A stretch of DNA of 42,205 nucleotides, from the NCBI GenBank assembly GCA_031254295.1, contig JAIRUS010000147.1, positions 1 to 42,205 of the forward strand. The letters are read 5' to 3'. This document shows, one piece after another, positions 19,263 to 27,929 of the stretch. Positions within the stretch are counted from its first letter, which is position 1, and each line of letters starts with the position of its first letter. Made by a program: the position numbers and the translations under genes. Origin of the DNA: Streptococcaceae bacterium (GTDB lineage: Bacteria > Bacillota > Bacilli > Lactobacillales > Streptococcaceae). Below the pieces are notes generated by a model. The model had not been told where the DNA came from and made no database searches. It worked only from the letters and a program-made list of their open reading frames with translations.

Positions 19263-20528
19263 ATGAATTTAAAAAAAGTTGGAGTTTCATTTTTAGCTGT
19301 ATCCGCACTTGCTGCGATCGCTTTGGCTGCAAATCGCCCTGTATCTGCCACAGGTATCACGACCTCAGTGACGAAAGATACAAGCATCACCTTTTGGCAT
19401 GCCATGACGGGTGCACAAGGGACTGAGCTTGAGAAGATGACCCAAGCCTTTGAAGCCAAGTATCCAAAAATTCATGTCACATTGCAAAGCCAGACCTCAT
19501 ATCCAAATCTATCAGCTAAGCTCACGTCAACTATGCAATCTCCCAAAGACTTGCCAACGATTACTCAGGCTTATCCTGGCTGGGTTTATAATGCTTCCCA
19601 AAACGGTATGCTCGTCGATCAAGGAACTTATCTCAAAAACAGTAAAATCGGAATCTCTAACAAAGAAGCCATTCAGCCAGCCCTTTTAAAAGGTGCTAAA
19701 ATTGAGGGCACTCAATATGGAATCCCATTTAACAAGTCAACGGAAGTTCTTTTCTATAATGCAGACATCTTGAAGAAATATAATGTCAAAGTTCCCACGA
19801 CTATGGATGAGCTGAAAACTGTTGCTCAGACCATTTATGAAAAATCAGGTAAAACAGTCGTAGGTGCTGGATTTGACGCGCTAAATAACTACTATACAAC
19901 AGCCCTTGTAGATGCTGGAAAGACCTTTAATAGTAAGACAGATTTCACTAGCTCTGCGTCAAGCAAAGCCGTATCTTACTACCTCAATGGAATCAAAGTG
20001 GGTTATTTCCGCATCGCAGGCTCTGACAAATATCTGAATGTCCCATTCAATAATCAACAAATTGCACTATATGTCGGCTCATCAGCTTCTGAGAGCTTCA
20101 TTGCTCAAGATGCAAAGTTCGACTACGAAGTTGCGCCACGTCCATCTAAACATTCTATCCAACAGGGTACAGATATCTATATGTTCTCTCAAGCCACATC
20201 TGATCAGCGCACAGCAGCTTACCTTTATGAAAAATTTCTAGCCTCTACAACAGAACAAGTTGAATGGGCAAATGTCACAGGTTATATCCCCGTAACAACG
20301 GCTGGTCTAAAAGATAAAGCTTATACAGGTTCAAAAACTTCTAAAGTACCTGGAATTATCAGCAAAGCCACCAAAAATCTTTTCTCAAACCCAGTTGAAA
20401 CGAATTCTGATGCCGCTTATACACAATTAACTGCTACCATGCAAGAAATCTTAGCTAAGCCAGATGGAAATCTCAACGACATGCTTAAAACTGGCAAAGC
20501 TGAATTGAAGAATGCTTGGAACCAATAA
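19263..20528 (+). CDS. ABC transporter substrate-binding protein, UgpB/family-1 type
   Basis: SITFWHAMTGAQGTELEKMTQAFEAKYPKIHVTLQSQ; SD aggaggaaaattcactATG. The signal peptide lacks a lipobox Cys. Confidence 0.9.
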   Translation: MNLKKVGVSFLAVSALAAIALAANRPVSATGITTSVTKDTSITFWHAMTGAQGTELEKMTQAFEAKYPKIHVTLQSQTSYPNLSAKLTSTMQSPKDLPTITQAYPGWVYNASQNGMLVDQGTYLKNSKIGISNKEAIQPALLKGAKIEGTQYGIPFNKSTEVLFYNADILKKYNVKVPTTMDELKTVAQTIYEKSGKTVVGAGFDALNNYYTTALVDAGKTFNSKTDFTSSASSKAVSYYLNGIKVGYFRIAGSDKYLNVPFNNQQIALYVGSSASESFIAQDAKFDYEVAPRPSKHSIQQGTDIYMFSQATSDQRTAAYLYEKFLASTTEQVEWANVTGYIPVTTAGLKDKAYTGSKTSKVPGIISKATKNLFSNPVETNSDAAYTQLTATMQEILAKPDGNLNDMLKTGKAELKNAWNQ

Positions 20529-20622
20529 GAAAATACTCAAAAATGATAAAATAGCAGTAAATCTGCTTCAATTCCCTCATTAAGTCTGTAATGTCTACAG
20601 GTTCAAATAACTAGGAGAAGAT

Positions 20623-22185
20623 ATGAAACTCAGAATTTTGGAAAGCTCTGACATGCATGGCTTTATCTTGCCGTCCAACTATAGCTCACGTGAGATGGAT
20701 CTGCCTTTTGGTATGGCCAAAGCTCATCAGATGATGGAGCATCTGACAGATGAAGCAGAAGCTGCTGGAGATATCGTTTTAAAAATTGAGAACGGTGACA
20801 TTCTTCAAGGTTCGGCTCTTGCCTACTACCTAGCCAAACAAAAAGCAAATGGCCTCTCTCATCTCACGGCTGTAACAAATTCATTTGCTTATGATGCAGG
20901 TTTATTGGGGAACCATGAATTTAACTATGGTCGTGCTTATGTAGAGTCTTATGTCAGTCAGACAGATTATCCTATTCTTTGCGCGAACGTCTTAAATACC
21001 TCTGGACAACCGGCCTTTGGACAAGCCTATAAAATTTTTGAAAAAAATGGACTAAAAATTGCTGTACTTGGGCTATTGACACAGTACATTCCGCATTGGG
21101 AGCAACCTAGCACAATTCAAGGACTATCTTTCAAATCCATTGTAGAAACTGCCAAAGAATATCTTCCTAAGCTGCGTGAAGAAGTAGACATTGTCGTGGT
21201 GGCCTATCATGGGGGATTTGAGCGCGCACTTGATACTGGCGAACCAGAAGAAGCCTTAACAGGTGAAAATGAAGGCTATCAACTCTTAACAGAGTGTGCT
21301 GATTTGATTGATGCCTTTGTCACTGGACACCAGCATCGAGAAATCGCACAGCATATCCTCGGTGTACCTGTTGTACAGCCAGGTTATCGGGCTGCAAATG
21401 TTGCTGAAATCTGCCTAGAACTTGATGATAACTTGAAAGTCATTTCCTCAACTCCAAAGCTACATTCTGTCAAAGACAGTCATGTATCAGCAGAAGTCAT
21501 GTCACTTATAAGTCCAGTCAATGAAGAAGTTGAAAATTGGCTAGATACTGCGATGGGAGAAGTATCGGGCGATATGAGAATCCAAGATGCTAATAAGGTC
21601 AGGATTCACGAACATCCTTATATCGAATTTATCAATAGGGTTCAGATGGAGTCCTCGGGTGCTAAAATTTCTGGAACAGCTCTATTCAACAATGAAGCCT
21701 TAGGGTTCAATAAAATCATTACCATGCGTGATATTTTGACGAACTATATCTATCCAAATACCTTAGCTGTCCTCCGTATTTCTGGTGCAGACTTAAAAAA
21801 TGCGCTTGAGATAAGCGCCAATCATCTGGCTCTTGACGATCATAGTGGTGAAATTATCTTTAATCCCGCTTTTGTCAATCCTAAGCCGCAATACTATAAT
21901 TATGATATGTACGAGGGCATTGACTATACAATCAATGTCTCAAATTCTTTTGGAAGCAAGATTACACGATTAAAGTTTGAAGGAAAGCCTGTTCAGCCCG
22001 ATGATAAACTAGATATTGTCGTCAATCAGTATCGCGCAGTTGGCGGAGGAAATTATCCGATGTTTGAAGCGTCAAAAATTATTTCCGAAATCACGGTTGA
22101 CATGACCGAACTAATCAGTGAATATCTAAAAAATCATCCTCTTATTGAGGCTTCAGCAAATCATAACTTTATTGTCACAAAATAA
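20623..22185 (+). CDS. 5'-nucleotidase / 2',3'-cyclic-nucleotide phosphodiesterase family metallophosphoesterase (no signal peptide)
   Basis: ESSDMHGFILP, GNHEFNYG, VTGHQHRE and C-terminal 5'-nucleotidase domain (NQYRAVGGGNYPMF). Confidence 0.9.
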   Translation: MKLRILESSDMHGFILPSNYSSREMDLPFGMAKAHQMMEHLTDEAEAAGDIVLKIENGDILQGSALAYYLAKQKANGLSHLTAVTNSFAYDAGLLGNHEFNYGRAYVESYVSQTDYPILCANVLNTSGQPAFGQAYKIFEKNGLKIAVLGLLTQYIPHWEQPSTIQGLSFKSIVETAKEYLPKLREEVDIVVVAYHGGFERALDTGEPEEALTGENEGYQLLTECADLIDAFVTGHQHREIAQHILGVPVVQPGYRAANVAEICLELDDNLKVISSTPKLHSVKDSHVSAEVMSLISPVNEEVENWLDTAMGEVSGDMRIQDANKVRIHEHPYIEFINRVQMESSGAKISGTALFNNEALGFNKIITMRDILTNYIYPNTLAVLRISGADLKNALEISANHLALDDHSGEIIFNPAFVNPKPQYYNYDMYEGIDYTINVSNSFGSKITRLKFEGKPVQPDDKLDIVVNQYRAVGGGNYPMFEASKIISEITVDMTELISEYLKNHPLIEASANHNFIVTK

Positions 22186-22190
22186 AATTC

Positions 22191-22230
22191 TACAAAAAAT
22201 GCCTAGAGGTTATCTAGCGCATTTTTTTGT
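22191..22230. terminator. Bidirectional intrinsic terminator between convergent genes
   Basis: AAAAAATGC-c-TAGA-ggtta-TCTA-gc-GCATTTTTTT, overlapping the xerS 3' end. Confidence 0.75.
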
Positions 22231-23258
22231 TCTTCATTGATGATATGAGTATAGAGATTTGTCACCTGAGTGCTGGCATGTCCGAGCTGATGAGAGACCA
22301 AGACTTCTGAGTTCGTCTTGGCATAAAGCCGAGTACCGAGCGTATGTCTGAGCTTATGCGGCGTTACGCGTACCTTAAAGCCTTGTGAATATTTTGCAAC
22401 CATCTTTTCAACTGAAGAATTATCGATACGAGAAGACAATCCTTTATATACTGACAAGAAGAGGGCTGTTTCTTTTTTATCTGGCTGATAACGTCGTTCA
22501 CGGATTTCGAGATAGTCTTCCAGATAAGGCTTAGCAAACTTAGCGATTGGGACAGCGTCTCGCTTCCCACCTTTTCGTGTCACTTCAACCACCATAGTAT
22601 TGAGATTCAAGTCACGCAGATTTACTCCGACTGCCTCAGATAGACGTACACCAGAAGCTAACATGAGTGCAATCAGAGCCAAGTCACGCTCTTTGTTCTT
22701 TTCAAAGCTGGATTTTGCCCGATTAGACAAAGATTTCACATATTCACAAGAAATATAGTCTAAAAAGCCTTGTGTCTCACCTCCTAAAAAGAGCTTGGAT
22801 TTGATATTCTCTGCACGTGAGGCCAAAGTTTCCTGTTTTTTCGAGGTTTTTACCTTTTTCATGACATTCCGATAAAAATAAGGCTCACCATCAGGTCCCT
22901 CGACCTCCTCAGTAAGGTATTTGTAAAGACTAGAAAGAGCCGAAATCGTCCGATTGATTGTCGCTTGCGAAACACCAAAACTGTTAGAATCAGTATTCAG
23001 CAAAGGACGCTCACGCAAATACAAAATAAAGGCTTCCAAATCCTTTTTTGAGAGATTCTCAAGAATTTTAAGATCAATCGTATCTGTAACACCAGAATCT
23101 AACAACCAACTAAAAAATCTTTCATATTCCTTTAGATATTCATATAGAGTATTGAGCGAGTAAGGCACAGACAGCTTTGATTGGTAATACTCTAAAACAA
23201 AGTCCGGCATTTTTTCTTTAAGACGATCTATGTTTTGAATTAATAACTCACGTTTCAT
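22203..23258 (-). CDS. xerS: Tyrosine recombinase XerS
   Basis: [28 protein letters not shown]...; catalytic [12 protein letters not shown]...[15 protein letters not shown]...[14 protein letters not shown]. True start placed at 23258; the ORF-track start at 23399 would run through the dif site. Confidence 0.93.
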   Translation of the reverse strand: MKRELLIQNIDRLKEKMPDFVLEYYQSKLSVPYSLNTLYEYLKEYERFFSWLLDSGVTDTIDLKILENLSKKDLEAFILYLRERPLLNTDSNSFGVSQATINRTISALSSLYKYLTEEVEGPDGEPYFYRNVMKKVKTSKKQETLASRAENIKSKLFLGGETQGFLDYISCEYVKSLSNRAKSSFEKNKERDLALIALMLASGVRLSEAVGVNLRDLNLNTMVVEVTRKGGKRDAVPIAKFAKPYLEDYLEIRERRYQPDKKETALFLSVYKGLSSRIDNSSVEKMVAKYSQGFKVRVTPHKLRHTLGTRLYAKTNSEVLVSHQLGHASTQVTNLYTHIINEEQKNALDNL

Positions 23259-23289
23259 ATAAAGAAGTGTATCACATTGATATATATTT

Positions 23290-23319
23290 GTCAAGAAAAT
23301 TATAGTTTTTCGGAAAGAT
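23290..23319 (-). other. dif: dif(SL)-like chromosome dimer resolution site
   Basis: Minus strand ATCTTTCCGAAAAACTATAATTTTCTTGAC immediately upstream of xerS, resembling the streptococcal/lactococcal difSL as recalled; gene-orientation switch point. Confidence 0.85.
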
Positions 23320-23358
23320 GTTATATATGTATTTCCGAAATAGTGTACCGCACCATAA

Positions 23359-23380
23359 AAGGGTTCACACGCGAACCCTT
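23359..23380 (-). terminator. Perfect hairpin, probable terminator of the minus-strand TA operon
   Basis: AAGGGTTC-acacgc-GAACCCTT; short T-run on the minus strand. Confidence 0.5.
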
Positions 23381-23455
23381 CCCATTTGAACTTTTGCATA
23401 AATCATAAATATTGATATAATATTCCTATTGCAACTATTCCCCTAAGATTAATTT

Positions 23456-23791
23456 TCATAGAAAAAGTTTTGCGTAATCACTCTGTGTAGCAAGTAAATC
23501 TATTACGTTCACGATTTTATTTTCATTATCAATATGATACAAAACTAAATATTTGCCATCAACGATTGGAATTCCAATCGTCTTGTAACCATGTACTATC
23601 TTTGTGCCTATTTTTTCATCTGCATCAAATCCTCGTTCAGGAAAAAGAGATAATTGCTTAATTTCTGACAATATTCTTTCTTTCCTTTTTTCAGCAGAAT
23701 CAGATGAAAGCAAAACATTACTAATATAATTTTCAATATTTCTAATTTGCTCAAAAACAGAAATCTGAACTGTGATTTCGTAGTTATCCAA
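23456..23791 (-). CDS. Type II toxin, ParE/RelE superfamily (approximate 5' end)
   Basis: (L)DNYEITVQISVFEQIRNIENYISN...YLVLYHIDNENKIVNVIDLLATQSDY; probable TTG start overlapping the antitoxin stop (cTTGGATAA). Confidence 0.8.
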   Translation of the reverse strand: MDNYEITVQISVFEQIRNIENYISNVLLSSDSAEKRKERILSEIKQLSLFPERGFDADEKIGTKIVHGYKTIGIPIVDGKYLVLYHIDNENKIVNVIDLLATQSDYAKLFL

Positions 23792-24056
23792 GCCGCTTCT
23801 CCAATTCTTCAAAGCTTATAGTTTCTGATTCCATATTCTTTTTAACTCTCTCTTGGAGCTTTGCAACAAGGATTTCACGTTCTTGCTCCTCGTCTGTCAG
23901 AAATGGTAACTTCTTATTTGTCGCAACAAATTGAAGGAAATAGTTTAAAGCGGATGTTCCATCCATTTCTTTTTCTGCAAATACTTTCTGAGCTTCAAGC
24001 CACACAGCTCCATTAGTTTTGAAATTGACTTGCTTATCTTTTTGTAGTGCTGTCAT
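23784..24056 (-). CDS. Type II antitoxin, RelB/DinJ-like
   Basis: MTALQKDKQVNFKTNGAVWLEAQKVFAEKEMDGTSALNYFLQF; overlaps toxin. Confidence 0.75.
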   Translation of the reverse strand: MTALQKDKQVNFKTNGAVWLEAQKVFAEKEMDGTSALNYFLQFVATNKKLPFLTDEEQEREILVAKLQERVKKNMESETISFEELEKRLG

Positions 24057-24253
24057 AAGATCTCCTTTGCGAACTATCTTTATAACTATATATTAGCATC
24101 TACATGACTATATGTCAATATATATGATTGTTAATCCTCATAAAACATAACATCGTTGTTCCAGCTGCTGAACTTATCGTCTATGAATTACAATTTGTCT
24201 TTTGACGAGCCATAAACACTAACAACTAAGAACTAGCTAGAAATCCATTATGA

Positions 24254-24281
24254 AAAAGGACTGCATCTGCTGTCCTTCTTC
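24254..24281 (-). terminator. Intrinsic terminator downstream of murB
   Basis: Minus strand AAGGAC-AGCAGATGCA-GTCCTTTTTC hairpin plus T-run. Confidence 0.7.
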
Positions 24282-24318
24282 ATCCTAAATAATTAAATTT
24301 TACTGAAATCTATCTCAA

Positions 24319-25245
24319 TTATTCTTCGCCAATAATCCGAACCTCAGGTTCTAGAGTCACTCCTGAATTTTCTTTGACTTTTTCAATAACGTACATAATT
24401 AAATTTTCGTAATCTTTGGCGGTTCCATGATCGACATTAACCATAAAACCTGCATGTTTTTTAGAAACTTCAATACCGCCAATACGTTTTCCTACACAGC
24501 CAGCTTCTTGAATTAAACGACCAGCAAAATGTCCCTCAGGTCGCTTAAAGACTGATCCACAGCTTGGATATTCAAGTGGTTGCTTACTTGCGCGTTGGGC
24601 ATTCAAATCATCCATACGCGCTTGAATTGATTCACGATCGCCAAGTTCAAGACGAAATGTTGCAGACAGAACAATCCAACCTTCTTCTTTTATAATGGAA
24701 GTTCGATAAGCAAAATTAAGCTCTACATTCTTGAGAACAGAAATCTCACCTGTTTGCGGATTCATTACAGTTGCTGTTGAGAGTACATCCTTAATCTCAC
24801 CTCCATAGGCACCAGCATTCATAAAGACAGCTCCCCCAACACTACCAGGAATCCCACAGGCAAACTCAAAGCCTGTTAAGCTCTGCTCTTGAGCATATTG
24901 CGTTAGCCCTTTGAGCTTAGCCCCAGCCTCTGCAGCGATTTCAAAGCTTGTCCCATTTTGCTCTGAGCCAACCGTTAATCCCTTAACTGCTATATTATCT
25001 AAATGATCTAACAGAACCACAAGACCTCGAATACCACCGTCACGAACTATCAGATTACTGGCATTTCCAAGCACAGTAAGACTTGTTTCAAAGGCATGAG
25101 CCAGCCTCACAATCTCAGCAAGCTCATCAATAGAGCGAGGGAAAACTAAAATGTCAGCTGGTCCCCCTACTCGTGTGTAAGTATAATTTGATAAAGCTTC
25201 ATCAAACTTAACATCAAAATTTTTGAGATTTTCTTTGTCCAACAT
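24319..25245 (-). CDS. murB: UDP-N-acetylenolpyruvoylglucosamine reductase
   Basis: [65 protein letters not shown]. Confidence 0.96.
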   Translation of the reverse strand: MLDKENLKNFDVKFDEALSNYTYTRVGGPADILVFPRSIDELAEIVRLAHAFETSLTVLGNASNLIVRDGGIRGLVVLLDHLDNIAVKGLTVGSEQNGTSFEIAAEAGAKLKGLTQYAQEQSLTGFEFACGIPGSVGGAVFMNAGAYGGEIKDVLSTATVMNPQTGEISVLKNVELNFAYRTSIIKEEGWIVLSATFRLELGDRESIQARMDDLNAQRASKQPLEYPSCGSVFKRPEGHFAGRLIQEAGCVGKRIGGIEVSKKHAGFMVNVDHGTAKDYENLIMYVIEKVKENSGVTLEPEVRIIGEE

Positions 25246-25311
25246 TTCTATATTTTACCATTTTCCAAACTTTGAAACCACTATACAAGATAGCTTATTG
25301 GCATCGCAATG

Positions 25312-25338
25312 AAAAAACGCACTATTTGTGCGTTTTTT
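25312..25338 (-). terminator. Terminator of deoxynucleoside kinase gene
   Basis: AAAAACGCAC..GTGCGTTTTTT hairpin. Confidence 0.75.
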
Positions 25339-25356
25339 AACTTACTTCTTAACTCA

Positions 25357-25998
25357 TTACTTTACTAAGCCAAGATTTTCAAGCTCAGAATCAATTGTAG
25401 ATAATACCTTTTGCAGATGTTCGGTATTATTTACAAAGTCAATTTCATCGCCATTAATCCGAATTTTAGGTGAGGCATTATATTTTTCATACCAATCAGG
25501 ATATTCACCGTGGACTTGATGATAATAAGCCTTCAACTCTGGTTGATCGTCAATCTGTTCAAAATCACGACCACGTAAACTAATACGAGAGAGCATAGTG
25601 TCAAAGCTAACGTCAATATAAACAAGCAAGTCAGGACGCTTCTTAGGCATACCTTCCAACTCTTCCATCATATTATTTAATAGCTCTTTATAAATATCGA
25701 GTTCTGTTTTTGAAACATTACCATTCTTATAATTCAATGTCAAAAAAAGTTCGTCTTCAAAAATTGAACGATCCAGAATATTATTATCAGCCTTGTAAGC
25801 TGATTTGATAGATTCAAAGCGCTTATTTAAAAAATAAATTTGCAACAAAAAAGCATACTTTTTAGGATCTTTATAATACAAATCTAAAACTGGATTATTA
25901 TCTACTGATTCATAGAAAACCTCTGTGCCTAAATGATCTCCCAAAGCCTTTGCAAGACTTGATTTTCCTGCACCAATTGTGCCTGCTAAAACTATCAA
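25357..25998 (-). CDS. Deoxynucleoside kinase
   Basis: (M)IVLAGTIGAGKSSLAKALGDHLGTEVFYE...ILDRSIFEDELF; likely TTG start at 25998 after an AGGAAGAGG SD, rather than 26040. Confidence 0.85.
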   Translation of the reverse strand: MIVLAGTIGAGKSSLAKALGDHLGTEVFYESVDNNPVLDLYYKDPKKYAFLLQIYFLNKRFESIKSAYKADNNILDRSIFEDELFLTLNYKNGNVSKTELDIYKELLNNMMEELEGMPKKRPDLLVYIDVSFDTMLSRISLRGRDFEQIDDQPELKAYYHQVHGEYPDWYEKYNASPKIRINGDEIDFVNNTEHLQKVLSTIDSELENLGLVK

Positions 25999-26055
25999 TA
26001 TAATACTGCCTCTTCCTATTTGAATTGAGCCTGTCCTCAATTTTATTCTTCCGTT

Positions 26056-26130
26056 TTATGTGATTACAACACGCGTAATTATCTTAAATCTTGTCCTAAA
26101 GGTACAAAAACCACTTATAAAGTATATCAT
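26056..26130 (-). CDS. Putative 24-aa small ORF (MIYFISGFCTFRTRFKIITRVVIT) divergent from Rgg-type regulator
   Basis: Good SD (GATAGGAGTGATTTATG); not in the ORF track because of length; expression unproven. Confidence 0.4.
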   Translation of the reverse strand: MIYFISGFCTFRTRFKIITRVVIT

Positions 26131-26273
26131 AAATCACTCCTATCTTGTAGATAAAAATTGTAAAAGAATACACCGGCTAGATATAGAAAAATACTTTATA
26201 TCACACAACTAAAAGTAAAATATTTGCGAATACGCATATTTATTAAACTAGTACCAAAGCTCAGCAATAGATT

Positions 26274-26282
26274 TGTTATACT
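26274..26282 (+). promoter_or_regulatory. Extended -10 promoter placing +1 at or near the ATG of the Rgg gene
   Basis: TGT-TATACT with ATG 7 nt downstream; no SD. Confidence 0.5.
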
Positions 26283-26288
26283 TATGGT

Positions 26289-27179
26289 ATGAATAATAAA
26301 CAAATCGGTGAGACTTTCAAGAAACTCCGTAGATCTAAGGGAATTTCTCAGATAGATATTGTTAGCCATGATTTCTCTCAATCTGCTCTTTCACGATTTG
26401 AGAAAGGAGAGAATTCAATTTCTGTTGTAAAATTTCTAACAATCTTAGAAAACTCAGGGATAATGCAGGATGAATTCTATCAGCACTTACAACTTAATAT
26501 CCATTCAAAAAATCCACTTTTTACACCTGATTTAGTTATTGCCTACAATCTGAATGACTCAAAACTCATGTTGGATATTATTCGAGAGCAAGAAATCCAT
26601 TTTAGAAACACTCGTAACCCGATAGATCGACTTGCTTTAGTCTATTCAAAAACTATCTACGAATTTTTAACAAAAAATAAAATTCTGACCTCAATTGATA
26701 CAAACTATGCCTTTGAATATCTTATGTCTTTAAAGGGATGGAGCCGAGTTGAAATCCGACTTGCGTCAGCTTTCTTAAATATATTCAATGATGAGCAATT
26801 GACTGCCCTCCTAAAAGTTATTAATAAAAAGACTAGAAAATTTTTAGATGATATGCTAACAAAGCAAAAATATTATCAACTTCTAGGAAATCTTTTAGAT
26901 TGCTTACTCATGAGAAAACGATATAAAGATGCGCTTACTATCGTCAACAGTATAAATTTCGATCATATCCCAGATGACATGACAATGGAAAAAATTTATT
27001 TCAATTTTAACCAGCAACACACATTATTTTGCAATGGAAACTCCAAGGCCTTAGATAAAATGAAGGCCATTCGCAAAAGCTGCGAAATTTTAGGACTTGA
27101 TACTGTCTTACGACCATTGGACATCGAGATTGATCGTTGTGAAACTATCTTAAATAAAGGAAAATTTTATCCATATTAA
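26289..27179 (+). CDS. Rgg/GadR/MutR-family (RRNPP) transcriptional regulator
   Basis: N-terminal HTH IGETFKKLRRSKGISQIDIVSHDFSQSALSRFEKGENSISVVKFLTILE, helical C-terminal region. Confidence 0.88.
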   Translation: MNNKQIGETFKKLRRSKGISQIDIVSHDFSQSALSRFEKGENSISVVKFLTILENSGIMQDEFYQHLQLNIHSKNPLFTPDLVIAYNLNDSKLMLDIIREQEIHFRNTRNPIDRLALVYSKTIYEFLTKNKILTSIDTNYAFEYLMSLKGWSRVEIRLASAFLNIFNDEQLTALLKVINKKTRKFLDDMLTKQKYYQLLGNLLDCLLMRKRYKDALTIVNSINFDHIPDDMTMEKIYFNFNQQHTLFCNGNSKALDKMKAIRKSCEILGLDTVLRPLDIEIDRCETILNKGKFYPY

Positions 27180-27208
27180 AAAAACTCAGTTCATTAACTG
27201 AGTTTTTT
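27180..27208. terminator. Bidirectional intrinsic terminator
   Basis: AAAACTCAGTT-catt-AACTGAGTTTTTT. Confidence 0.85.
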
Positions 27209-27219
27209 CTACTGGGCTA

Positions 27220-27291
27220 CTGGGATAGAAGGATTCGAACCTTCGCATATCGGAGTCAGAGACCGATGCCTTACCTCTTGGCTATATCCCA
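27220..27291 (-). tRNA. tRNA-Gln (anticodon CUG)
   Basis: 72-nt cloverleaf: TGGGATA/TATCCCA acceptor (U1-A72, G73), D-arm GCC..GGC, anticodon loop CTCTGAC, T-arm GAAGG-TTCGAAT-CCTTC; CCA not encoded. Confidence 0.85.
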
Positions 27292-27342
27292 TTATCAATC
27301 TGTTGCTTCTTTTTTGAACCAACAGACAATATTATATCATTG

Positions 27343-27924
27343 TTAAAAGTATTTTTCAAGAATTTGCCATGCTTCTTCACGCCCATATTTAGTTTCTGAT
27401 GAAAAAATAACAAAATCATCCGTACTATCAAATTGAAGCGTCTTTTTTATGAGAGCTTCATTGGCTGACCAGCGATTACGGGTAACCTTGTCGCATTTAG
27501 TAGCGATTACAATTACAGGTAATTTATAATATTTTAGGAATCGATACATCGTAATATCATCTTCAGTTGGCTTATGACGAAAATCAACTAGACTTACAAC
27601 AGCCTGAAGATTCTCTCGGCCTGTCAAATAATCCTCAATCATTGCTCCCCAACGCTCACGCTCTTTCTTTGACACCCGAGCATAACCATAACCAGGAACG
27701 TCTACGAAATGTACACTGTCATCAATATTATAGAAATTCAGTAGCTGAGTTTTACCTGGGGTACTAGAGGTACGGGCAAAATTCTTCCGATTCAGCAAAG
27801 TATTAATAAAGCTCGACTTGCCTACGTTTGAGCGACCAGCCAAAGCGATTTCTGGCATGCCACTGACTGGCCATTGCTTCTCTGAAGCAGCCGAAATTGT
27901 TAACGATAAGTTATTTAGATTCAT
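27343..27924 (-). CDS. ysxC: Ribosome biogenesis GTPase YsxC/EngB
   Basis: [40 protein letters not shown]. Confidence 0.96.
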   Translation of the reverse strand: MNLNNLSLTISAASEKQWPVSGMPEIALAGRSNVGKSSFINTLLNRKNFARTSSTPGKTQLLNFYNIDDSVHFVDVPGYGYARVSKKERERWGAMIEDYLTGRENLQAVVSLVDFRHKPTEDDITMYRFLKYYKLPVIVIATKCDKVTRNRWSANEALIKKTLQFDSTDDFVIFSSETKYGREEAWQILEKYF

Positions 27925-27929
27925 CTTTT

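Noticed and set aside
19217-19459. Overlapping small ORFs on both strands at the start of the UgpB-like gene
   Set aside because: Antisense/out-of-frame shadows of the SBP signal-peptide region; no independent support.
23259-23399. N-terminal extension of the xerS ORF ([21 protein letters not shown]...)
   Set aside because: It translates through the dif site and promoter region; XerS homology begins at [13 protein letters not shown] (23258).
26196-26381. 61-aa minus ORF overlapping the start of the Rgg gene (includes MRIRKYFTFSCVI)
   Set aside because: No SD and mostly antisense to the HTH coding region; weaker than the 26056-26130 ORF.
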